Shown: piece by piece, positions 34,806 to 46,800 of the stretch | How the letters are laid out: each line of letters begins with the position of its first letter | How positions within the stretch are numbered: position 1 is the first letter of the stretch | Source: Aplidium turbinatum | Taxonomy: Eukaryota > Chordata > Ascidiacea > Aplousobranchia > Polyclinidae | NCBI GenBank assembly: GCA_918807975.1 | Contig: OU964918.1 | Span: 39,974,477 to 40,038,476 of the forward strand | Direction: 5' to 3' | Length of the DNA: 64,000 nt | Program-made: the position numbers and the translations under genes | Notes under the pieces: model-generated | Told to the model about the DNA's origin: nothing | Database searches by the model: none | Seen by the model: only the letters and a program-made list of their open reading frames with translations

Positions 34806-37800
34806 CTAACCATAAAATGTGAAAATGAAAAAAGATTTTTTTAGATAGGCAAAGACCTGCAGTAAAGTGCATTGACAGGAAATAACTAGAGCATGGAATT
34901 TAGGCCTAACATAACCTAACGTTATTGCTAATTGAAATACTTTTGTGTGTTTGATTTTATCTAATACAAACACACTATGGGTAATTGGTGTGCATTGTGC
35001 AGTAGGGAGGGCCGTCGGGAACAGATCGCTTAGCAACTCGAGTTTCTTAGGAGGTTTCAGAGTGAGCTAGGCTATAGGGCTAGGTAACTAGGTTAAATAA
35101 GCAAGGTATGCAAGTAGCCTATATAAAAGGTGAAGGCATGGTATGCAAGTAAGTTAGCTACTAAAACTTAGGTAGCCTATATAAAAGGTGAAAGCAGGGT
35201 ATGGGCATTGCAGGTCTGACCCTAGTGGGTAAGTATAAAAGTGAAGGCAGGGTATATGGACTACTCACACTCAGGTATCAGGTAAGTATCAGTGCTCAAA
35301 GAAGGCAGAACAGTAGAGTGTTAGCCTACTGACTGAAGCAAGTATAATTGGGTTCTGTTTCAGTGAAAAAGTTATTCACAATTTAGTGAAGTGGAGGGAA
35401 GTTTAAAACACAATTCGCAACTTATTACAGGTATTGAGTACCGGTACAGTAATTCGTAGTGGTGGTGGTAGCCTACCAGTTGTATTTTACATTAATTGAC
35501 TGATTACAAATAATCAGTACCGGTGGCAGTTAATCAACTAATTGCATTACAGGAAGAAAATGGGACTGCGCAAAATGGCGGAAGCAGCGGAGACTAAGAT
35601 AACAAGTACCTATGATTTCGCCACAGTGGCGATCAATCACGCGTGAGGGAGTGACCAAGAAGATTTTGAAGGAATCGGCCTTGGTTAAGACGAAGAATAA
35701 AATCCCGATGGCGAGAAAGACGGCTGAATGGAAAGCTTCAGTTCAATGGCCAGTCTTTGCCTCGACACTCTTTTCGACATTGCTGAATTTTCAAATTGCT
35801 GCATTCACGTGAGGTTGAGTTCGTTAAATGCCGCTGAATGGAGAGCAGTCCTTAACGTGCGTTACTCAAGCGAACACCATGAGAGTCGAACCAGCGCCGC
35901 TTGATCTTGAAGCTTCTTCGTTCCAGAAGTGACGCACTAACCAATTGAGCTATCGGGGCGGGCGGCAATACAAAAGAATCTACCAGAAAGTGCTTCCCTT
36001 TAGAGTGCTCGATCGGCAGAAAAGAACTCGAAGAGCAGAAGCGATGTACTTTCGATCTTCGTACAGTTGCGCATGAGGCGGAAAGGTATGGAATTCCGAG
36101 TTGAGCAGCAGCTGCCCTCGCAGCATTACTGGACATGAAAGATGATTTCAATCTGACGATGGTAGTCGTCAAAAACAAAAATGTTCTCCCGACATGCTGC
36201 AGCTATCTGCAAATCGAACTTCCACATTTCCGAAGTTTGGAACCGTGAATGGAAAGAAGTTGCGAGACCAACCCAATTCACAGTCCTTCCCAATACCAAC
36301 ACCCCACCTGGAGCAGAACTACCCCGGAAGGAATGGGTGAAGCTCAATCGCCTGCGGACTGGAGTGGGCCGTTTCAGCAGCAACATGTTCCAGTGGGACC
36401 TCGCCGATTCACCATCTTGTGCGTGTGGCTCAGATTTTCAAACTGCACACCACATTATCTATCAATGTCCTGTATACCGACCACAAGATAGATATGTGGA
36501 CCTAACAACGCTCGATGAATACACAATCCATTGGCTGCTGAGCCTGCATGTAACAACGTGACCTGTGGCGGCCTCAACGCAAAAAGAAGTCAAAAACAAG
36601 CTCGTTCGTGCATAAAAACGGCTCCGTTTAGAGACGAATCAGGTCGCTTCTAGTTCGCTCGGCACAATAGTTGAAGGCCTTTACCTTGACGGCAGAAAGG
36701 ATAAAACCCTTCTTTGATTGTTTTTGACTGTTTAGCGTCGTTTTGTGTATTTTCTATTTTTTTAATTATATACGTTTTGTTTTTTTTTGGGGGGGAAACG
36801 ATTTTTTATTTTATTTGGGTGATATTGATTTTTTTGTGCGGCGTTTTCTCGCGGCCCGATCTAAAAAAGGTTTTCAGATCATTTGTTTGTGACCTGAGCC
36901 TTCTATCTGAGCTGAGTTGCTAAGTGATTTGACAAAACAAGTGCATTGACGGCCCTCCCTACTGTGCAGTCTACTAGAACATAGTAAAAGCTAATCCGTA
37001 CACACACTCTGCTTTCACGATGAACTGGTAGCGAATGCACATTGGGATGTACGGTTTTTTACAACCTATAGTGAAACCATTCCTATAGTGAAACCATTGT
37101 TTATTGTCAGGAAATAAGTAGTTATGACCACATGTAAAATATTTTTTCTCAATTCCATGGTTTCAAGGTCCCAACTGCCACTTTTCTACATTTAAACAAA
37201 CCTTATATCTACAGTCTGTACTAAAAAAATATGATAAACGTATCTCTTGAGTTGCATTAACCGATCTATTTTCTTGCTTCTGCTTCAAAGGCACCAAACC
37301 CAATATGTTAGCAAGTGCAACAATAACTTCTGTCCATTTTTTATTATTACGAGAACATGTAAGTTGAGTACTGAGCACACAAAAAAGTAGATACATTTTT
37401 GGTACACACTGTATGAAACCATTAACACTACTACAGTGTACTACAATGTTCAATGCATTCTTTCGGTGCTTTTCTACAACAAAATTTTGAAATATCAGTT
37501 TGAAAACAAACATTTCAAACGCTACCATAACACAAAAAGCACACAATCACATCAAAAACGAAAAACAAGATTGAAATTTATTGCAGCAACATTCAGGGCT
37601 GTGGAGGCAAGCATTTTTTCGGGAGCTGGATCCTTTTTTTTAATGTCTGGAGCCGGAGCTACAAAAATTTTATCCGCTTCAGCTTCAGGGCTGGGTATTG
37701 GGTAGCCTAATCTTGATTAGCTTAAAATCAAGTAGTAATACTGATAAACTGATGACATGAAGCTGCAAAATTACTACTTTAGTGTGCTTGCCCCTTTAAA

Positions 37801-40800
37801 CAGAATTTTATATATGATATAATGCTACAATGCAAATTACTAAACCGTTGTGTCCTACTGTGGTAAATGCTATAAACGTACTTAATGGAGCCGGAACTGG
37901 AGCAATTTTTTAAAAATTTGCAGCTCCGGAGCTGGAGCCGGAGCTATTGCATGAATGCTTGATGGCTCCAAAGCTAGAGCCGGAGCTATTGGATAAATGC
38001 TTGATAGCGCTGGAGCCGGAGCCAATGCTCTCTTACAGTGGCTCCACAGCCCTGGCAACATTAAATGCTGCAAGTAATCAGTGCATCATCGGAAAAACAT
38101 AACCTTTTATTCTATCACCAACCTCATTAATTTTTTCCTGTGCCTGCATATCATAGTATCCTTTACTTTTCCTTCAGTAATGCATTTTTTCACAAAACCA
38201 ATTGCTCTTTCATTTGACATCTGGTTGTTTTTCAATGAATGCCAGATGTTTGGGGTAGCGAGTGATGTTAAATATGGTGAACATTGCATGGTCATTAGTG
38301 ATGCAAGCCGCGCCGCGCCGCGTACGCGGCCGCTTTTGACTTTTTCGCCGCGTGCCGCGCCGCGTGGAAGGTTGAAATGACAAAGCCGCGCCGCGCCGCT
38401 TGCCGCGTAAACTTTCAAGAAATTAATTTTTCGTAAACGTAAACTTTCAAGAAATTAAACTTTCGTAAACGTAAACTTTCAACTTTTCAAGAATCAGCTA
38501 TGAAACTTCAAATTTAAATTGGAAACACGGATCAGTTATTTTTCCCTTCGGAAACCCTAAGATGGAAAGCTATGCAAATGCAAATTGCAAATGGCTTGCA
38601 GTTGACAGGGTTTTAGGGCTTGCTTGTCAGGGAAGCTGTACGAATGTTTTTGGTTAGTAGCCTAGCTGATAAGCTCAGTTACCAGGCTATAGGCCTAGCG
38701 CAACTACCGCATTATTTACTATATCAGTTAGCCCAGTGAGTTCAGGCTATAAGTTTTACTCTTGTGTGTGTAGTTCATATAGCCACTGGCATTATAATTG
38801 CATTATTGCTTACAAAAAGTGTTCAAAAGTCCTGATACTGGATCCAGGAACATTCTATTTGTCTTAGTTTGTATTATGTCTTAGAACTTAGATGCATTGC
38901 TGATAAGAGAATATGATCTGGTTAGCCTGGCCAATTAGTGCACAACTGTATTGGTACTAGGTTACCAGTTATATGCCATGGATGCTTTTTCCTACAATTG
39001 ACTTTCTAAACAATAACTCGTTAAAATATTTTTTTTTAATTTTGTAATTTGCGGTGTGCGGTGCGGTGCAGTGTCAAAGTTCCAGATAAATTGCGGTGTG
39101 CGGTGCGCGGATAGATGAGTCAGTTGCGGTGCGGTGTGCGGATAAAAATTTTGGGTTCGCTGCATCTCTAATGGTCATGTCATAAAAAGAGGCAAGTTTC
39201 TTTTTACTTCTCAGCAACTTTTTATTTAATGGGTTGGTAGTTATTTTATGGACATTCGGCTGATAGTAGCTGAAGTTGCCATTTTACAGTGTTACAAAAC
39301 CACCATAAAATATTCTGTGAATGAATTGAATAAAGAAAAGTATAATGATATGCTGCAAGAGTGCAAGTACAATAGCTGTTTTTTTAAAAATAATTAATCT
39401 ATTTAACTATTAGTTTTAGAGACTAATGAGTACTGAGTAGTGAGTAACTCATTCTAAGTCACAAAACGGCTGGGATGGGAAGCTGCACAGTTAGGGATGC
39501 ACAATACAGAATATCGAATCTTAGAGATTCGAATCTCAACGTATTCGAATCGCATTTGCAGTTTCTTTTCGGATATCAGGATTTGAAAATAAATATGTTA
39601 AATGAACAGTGTGCGATGTTAAACAAATGTAAAGTTGATATTTTCCGTCTTGCGCGCCGACTTTTTTCTTCGTGGACTGTTTGTTCTAAGCGACTTTTTT
39701 CTTCCTTCATAAGGTTTGCGCAGTTATCAGAACTGCAGACACGCAGTGCGTTTCCGTGTGACCGTATGATGATGCTTGATGATGCATCGTACTATGATGC
39801 TTGATTTATCATATGTTGTACTCTGTTTGACATGTGATACTAATACAATTCAAAATAATGTATGTACAAATATTTTTGCTTTTGTTTAACATAATTTGGA
39901 AAAAATTGTAGCGTAACTTCAGAATACATTCGAAATTAAGTATTCTAGAATATTCTAGAATAGCCATTAGCCAGGTATTCTGTATTGTGCATCCCTATGC
40001 ACAGTGCACATCCAGGCAACAGCCATTCATGTTTGTCAATTTTGAGTGGCCCGTTTGAGTTGACTACCTACCAGCAAACAGTACTAACAGTGCTGGACTA
40101 TGTCACCGACAATCTTTAAACTAAACAGTTCAATATTTTATTCTTTATAACATTGAAGCAAGGCTAAAGTATCTTTGGCTAATGAGATTAATTATTAAAC
40201 TTGCAATTATACTGCAAGTCGACCCCCGGCGTTTTCATAAAGCTGACTAGGACACTTTTGGGGCCCTTGCAGCAATTGTTTGGGGCCCTTCCAGCCCCAT
40301 AGCTCTTTGAACCACAGGCTAGTGACCACTGTGGCACACTTTTTTATATATCTAACTCTTAATGTTACTCATAACTACAAAAAGCTTCAAAATCCTTTTT
40401 AGTGGTTAAAATTCACCTCCCCAGTACCATGATTTTACACCAAATTTGTTTCTTGAGTTGGGACCTTGAATTGTTAGAGTAGGAAAAAAATATTTGAGAT
40501 TATGAGTTTTTAGCTTATTTCCCGACAAAAAAATTGGTTTCACTGAAAAATTAAAAAAAAAAAAATTGAAACCGTAGGCTAGCTACACCCTAATGCACAT
40601 TGCAAAATGTTGAAATTCGCACAAATGCTTTTTAGATTCACCTGGTCAGGAATATCAACATCCAATCGAAATGCATAGCAAATACCACATTGCAAAGTCA
40701 TGTCTTGAGATCCTGACACTTCCTTTGCAGGAAACTTAACCTCTAAGATCCGCTTTAAATTCTAAATAAAACAAGTTTGTTAGATTAGAACCCTGTTGAG

Positions 40801-43800
40801 TTCAACCCATTAACTTAATGCTAGGAATGTTTTCAAGAACATACTGCAATCTGAAAAATTATTAAGCATAAAGAACAGTCGTCAAATGAGCCTTTAGGGT
40901 TGAGGGTCTATCTTCTTGCTACCTCAAGTAGGCGATGTTCCCCGGACTACACCGGAATGGCCCGTTTTGGTGACTCCGATTCGGTGAGTCCGATTCGATG
41001 AGACCGAACTCTTTCGCAACCACCGAGGTCACGACGTTTTAATCTAAATAACCAGACATTTTTCACAAAAACCTGTTGTATATATTTACGCTGTAATAAT
41101 ATTTCATGTGATCGACGTAGACGCACAATCTTGACATCAAATGAAAGCATACATCGTCAGCTACCCGAAGATGAAAAGTTTTGCAATAAAATTTAAAACA
41201 TTCAATGTACAACTAGCAACTTTTCAAACGGTATTTTTTCTAATTTCTAAAAAAAAATTAAAAATTGGCAGAAAAGTATACTTCATTATAATCTTTACTA
41301 CCCAAGCATGATACAATAATATGAAAATATATGTAGTTCAATCGAATGCCAAAACAATTCTGCACATGAGAAAAATTTTACTTTGTTTCTGCGCGCAATG
41401 CTTTAGGAGATACAGCAGAATGAATAAGGATAGGTAAAGACTATGGATGGATCTGCCATCATTTACATTTTTTTTGCTTGAAACACCTTATAAACTTGGA
41501 CGTATGGATATGTCCTTGGTCATCATGGTTAAAATCTCAAGACGTGTGTATACATCCGTGGTCGCGAATGAGTTAACGGGGAATTTTTTCAATTTTTTTT
41601 AAAATTATTGGGTAGGCTACTGTAGTCTAATTATCATTGCCGTTTTAGGGTTAGAGCAGTGGTTCCCAACCGGGGGGAATTCTCCACTAGAGGGGAATTT
41701 TGCAATTTTCAGGGGGGAATTTGGTTTTAGGATTGTCAAGCTTTTTAAGCCTAGAAAGTTGGCCTAGACCAGAGCTTTAAAGCGTTAAGGAGGAGCCCTT
41801 AACTCCCGATTAGTTAAGCAATTGTGCAGTGACATGGATGCAAACTATCACGTAGGCCTACTTCTTTTTAATGCAAATACTCGATGGCTTTCAAGAGGAA
41901 ACGTAACCAAGCGAGCAAAGGTACTAAAAGGCTCTGCTGTCCTGATCGCGGAGGAACTACGTTTTTTCTGACCTGTACCTTTCGACCAGCCCGGCTTTGG
42001 TGGCCCTTCCAGGGGCAGATGCCAGTATTGCTCAGCATTTAAAGATGCTTTGCAAGCTTTCACTACCAAACTTGATGAATAAAAGAGAAAAGTTAGCATG
42101 AACAATTAAACATGTCACCATATTTAAAGAATTATTATCGGTGCTGGTTATTGACGGCAAAGAACAAGTTCTTCCAGAGTTGGAAAAAGAAATGATTTTG
42201 TAACATCTCACAGCAATAGAACTGGAATTCATTTGATATTTTTCCTGAAATTTATGACGATGAGCTTGATTTAATACGAAATTCATTCACATTGTTGATG
42301 GAAAAAACTTCCCGATAAATTGCAGAATGAATTTTTAGAACTCAAAAAGGATTCTTGCACAAGAGACGTATTCAGAGAAAAATCTATCACTGGATTTTGG
42401 CCATTAATGTGTAAATGCTATCCTAAAGTGGCAAAGAAAGCTATTTGCAGTATCCTTCCGTTTGCTTCCACTTATCTATGCAAATCAGGTTTTTCAACTC
42501 TTGCAGATGAAAAGAAAACAGAGAAACAGATTAGACATCGAGAATGATATTTGTTATGCTCTTTCCAATACTCTTTCATCACATTCATGAGTTGTCGAAA
42601 CAAAAAAATCACAAGCTTCACACAGACTGAATGCATTGACTCGTATATTTTGAATGTTGTTGGTTCTTGTCCGATCGAATTTGGCTTTGGATGGTGATGT
42701 CATATGTGGCTTTGGAGGCCCAGTCTATGATGGGAAGGACGTGGGAAAAAATGACATTGTATGGATGGTGGGAGACGTGGCAGTTTTAGCTTTTGTTTTG
42801 TAGTATTTCGTTTTTCATGGGCTTTTTGAATCCTGTTTTTTTTTTCGAAAATTTTCGAGCCTTCTCTAGTTCTTCTTCTCCAGAGTGATCTGTCACTAGC
42901 AAGTTGTTCCCATGAATCCAGATCAATGTTTGCATGGTTGAGGGAGACTTTCAGATGATCTTTGTATCTCATTTTTATTGTTTTTTTATTGAATAAAATG
43001 CTTTTCAGCAAAGTTCTTCATTAATTAAATTACTTAAGTATATATGAAAAGAAATATTACAGGCTAAAAAACTTATTACTGTACTAGTGAAAGTTTAGTT
43101 TATCTTACAAGACTTAGATTATATGTAATGTAAACGAGTTTTTAAAAAACAAAATTTATAGGGGGGGAATTTTAATCTGAATATTGACTAAAAGGGTCCA
43201 CCGGATAAAAAAGGTTGGGAACCACTGGGTTAGAGGTTAGGAACTCACCGAATCGGACTCACCGAATAGTAGCAGACCCCCGACAGGCTAGTAGAGAACA
43301 GATATTAGGGTGGTTTGAAAATTTCTTTTTTGCAATTTCAATGTGGGGGGGGGGGGTTCTGAAAACTTAGCAAACCTTTAAAAAATAATATTTACACATT
43401 TTTTTTAGTAGGCAACAAAACCCAGCTCCCTCTACCCCCCAATAAAGGTCACAAAAAGGCAAATTTGTAATGCATGGATATATCAAAATAACATATTGAC
43501 CTAGTTTGAGCAAAATCGAAGTGGGTCAAACTAGGAACTTTATGATTTTCAGGACGTTTGGCATGGAATGACCCAAATACCCTAAAACTGAATTTTTTTG
43601 AGTTATCGCAAAAACTAATGCATTTAGAGAAAAACTCCTATTGATGACACATAGAAAATTAGAAATATAGATATTCTGCATCTTTTGACACCAAAACTGA
43701 CTTTCTACTATGAGTAGTTAACAAGTTAGAGAATTTTTTTACTAAATTTGACCTTTCGTGATTTTTGTTGGGGGTAGGTAGCTGGGTTTTGGGGCCTACC

Positions 43801-46800
43801 AAAAAAAATTGTGTAAATATTTTTTTTTTTAATTTGCCAGGTTTTCAGAAACCCCCCACATTGAAATTGCAAAAAAAAATTTTCAAACCACCCTAACAGA
43901 CATTGATGTTCCAACAAGCAATGCAGTTTAAAACAAGTACATGATTCTCGTTCCCTTTTTTAATTTCACAATGCAATACGTAGTAACACACCTGGTAAAG
44001 CGATAAACCTTCATTCCATTCTTCCAAATTTTGAAAAAACTTTTCACGTAATGATGAGATTGCCCAATCAGCTCCAAGAAAGTGACATTCAGGAACTACG
44101 CTCATGTTGAACGGATCCACGTTTACTTGGATAGAACAGCTACTTCCTAATAAAACACAAAAATGAAAAGAAATAAAAAATTTGTAGGACTTGGACAATG
44201 CTACATCAAAGTTGCTCGAACTACATCAAAATTATTCTAGTTGTTCCGACAGTAAATCTGAATAAGTTAAATACTAGCTAACTGCACTTAATCAAATTGT
44301 TGCACTTCTGAAAAATCGTTTTGAAACAAATCATTCCTCCAAACTATTCCTACTTCAAACAAATATAAAAAAGGGATAAATCACCATTTAAATCAAATAT
44401 TTTACTGCAATAGTTGGTAAGAAAAATAAAGATTTTACTGCAATAGTTGGTAAGAAGAAAAATAAAGATTTTACTGCAAAATAAATATTTTATTGCAATA
44501 GTTGGTAAAGAAGAAAAATAGTGATTCATAAAATGGAATTCTCAAAAACATAAATTCACATGCATTGCACATTGTACAACAAAGGCCAAAGCCCTGGACT
44601 AAAACCACATACCTAAAGCAAGTCTGAAAGAAGTGGCAGCATGATTCGGGTTTTCTGGCTCTAAAATCCAGGTGTATTGCTTTAATTCATCAACCTCATT
44701 CCAAAGGCGTTCACACTGTTGCAGTGTTGCTTTAAATTGGCTGTACAAAGTAGCTAAATCACTATCTTTTGTCCACATGAAATTGAATGGCCCTGGCAAA
44801 CATGTTGAAACATCTGGTGTTACATCCGGATACTGAGATGACAATGTGACATCAAGAAAATGATCTCTATCTTCTGCATCATTAGCTTTTAGCTTTAACT
44901 TCGTGAAATCTTCACTCACACATACTACCTTGCTCCAACCAAGCACCTAAAAAGTGCAATTATTGTAACAAAACAATGCAATTTTCAATAAAATTACCTT
45001 TAAACTTTTGCGTCTGCTACTATTCGGTGAGTCCGATTCGGTGAGAGCCCTATTCGGTGATTTTTTTGAATTTTTTTTTGAAAATTATCGGTACCGTAGC
45101 CTAATTATCATTGCCGCTTTCACATCGTTTTAACATCGCTAAACGTTGAAATAAGACCGTAACCCCTATCCCCTAACCCTATAACGGCAATGATAATTAG
45201 GCTATGATACACAACAATTAAAAAAAAAATCACCGAATAGGACTCTCACCGAAAAAGGCTCTCACCAAATCGAGCCATTCCGAAAATTTTCAGCACAATT
45301 TATTCAAATAGAGTCATATGATGCACCAATGCAGCATAAACAGTAAACACTGACACAAACATTTAACTAAAAGATGTTAGACAAAGACAGATCTTTTAAG
45401 GCAAAGTTATATTCTATGTAATGTCCATAAAATGTTGTAACTTTTGACAAAAATTTTGCTGTTGTCTTGTTTTGAAGAGCAATTTAGTGTGCTGCATCAC
45501 TTAAGGTTTCACTGTAATACAGTGTCTACAAGCGGTTCAAGTATCATCATATTTGATTAAAACTCTTTATTATGTTAAAAATATGATAACGAATTCTGAA
45601 TTATATTAATCATGGTCATTGGTCACACACGTTTTCTGTATCGTTTCCTGAAAATGTTTAATACTTTAACACAATTGTAAAGGGGGCGTTCTTCCTGGCT
45701 TTCAGCACAAGGCACTCAAGGCAATGGTTCGAAAACCTTTGTGGCATGAACTAGTAATGCCATACTGAAGAGCACAGCCTCATGGGCGAAACACAGCGCA
45801 CTGTCAATTCTTGCTACAATCTGCTGCTGACAAACACTTTAACACAAGTGGCTATTTCAAAGACAATTAAAACTACTGATGTTTTGTTGTTTGACTGCCA
45901 AGAAACAGGTGATATTTTGTTGCCAAATACCAGGGTTGTTGGTATTTTACCCGACCCAAAAAAACCCGGGTGGGTTTTTTTAATAAAACCCACTTAAAAA
46001 AAACCAAAAAAACCCATAAAAAAACCCAGAGCATCATATTTGTCCAGTTTTTATTGGAAAATTAAAAAAATTTACAAAAACACTACAAGGCACTTACTGT
46101 ACAACAAACTTTAAATTAGCACTTAAGGATGTGATTGTGAAGTAATTTCCAAGAATAAACTGAAAACGCAGTGGATATTGCACAGTACACAAAAATCAAG
46201 TAATGTCACTTTGTGTATACTACACTAAAACTCATTTATGCAAGAAGGCCTTATAGTTAAATTGGTGAAAGTACTACTCTACTGTAGTCTGTATATATGA
46301 TGTGAAATGCAATTTAGGAGGCTATTTACCAATTACAGATTCTGGATTCTAACGCATGGCTGTTTCAGAGCATTTGCCTAATTGGCCACGCAATCGCTCA
46401 ATTGCTCATCCATTACTATATATAATATATATATAAATGATAACTGCAGACAGTGCACACCGTTTCGACCTCCCGGTCTCATCAGTGCAGTAGTTACACT
46501 GGAATAATGGCCATGGAGATATATATACCTCCATGTGACATTTTCCCATTTGTGGTACCTAATCAGTGACCAAAAATGGTACTACAGCCAACCTTGCCAA
46601 AGTGCTCAAACTGCAAGCAGTGAGCTTTGCGCAATGCATAGCAAGGTGCCTCCAGTAAAGTGCTCAATTGGCATAAACCAAGAGCGTCAATAACTGCAGA
46701 CAGTGCACACCGTTTCGACCTCCCGGTCTCATCAGTGCAGTAGTTACACTGGAATAATGGCCATGGAGATATATATACCTCCATGTGACATTTTCCCATT

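Larger units (their letters stand above)
35003..36961. mobile_element. Non-autonomous hAT element in FANCL last intron
   Basis: TAGGGAGGGCCGTC (35003) and GACGGCCCTCCCTA (36961) are inverted ends, with further matching CTTAGCAACTC subterminal blocks. Flanks are TTGTGCAG (34995-35002) and CTGTGCAG (36962-36969), one mismatch. Inside are short repeats containing TATAAAAGGTGAAGGCA (about 35100-35260), SINE family C (35827-35965) and a jockey-like LINE tail (36121-36561). No transposase was recognised. Confidence 0.75.
40953..43277. mobile_element. Inverted-repeat element with TTCGGTGAG subrepeats, carrying two nested transposons
   Basis: Left arm: CGGAATGGCCCG, then repeated GATTCGGTGAGTCC units (40953-41006). 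Right arm: inverted units CTCACCGAATCGGACTC ending GTAGCAGAC (43277). The same element without insertions lies at 45012-45282. A TTAA-type transposon (41009-41572) sits in the left arm and a hAT (41657-43227) in the centre. No TSD was found for the outer element. It occupies a FANCL intron. Confidence 0.7.

Noticed and set aside
38308-38410. CpG-rich stretch that could be a promoter island
   Set aside because: It lies exactly at the subterminal array of a hAT with a perfect TSD, which explains it better.
46563-46799. A 78-codon minus-strand frame across the retrozyme junction
   Set aside because: The repeat is better explained as a non-coding hammerhead unit; the frame has no domain and depends on the tandem junction.
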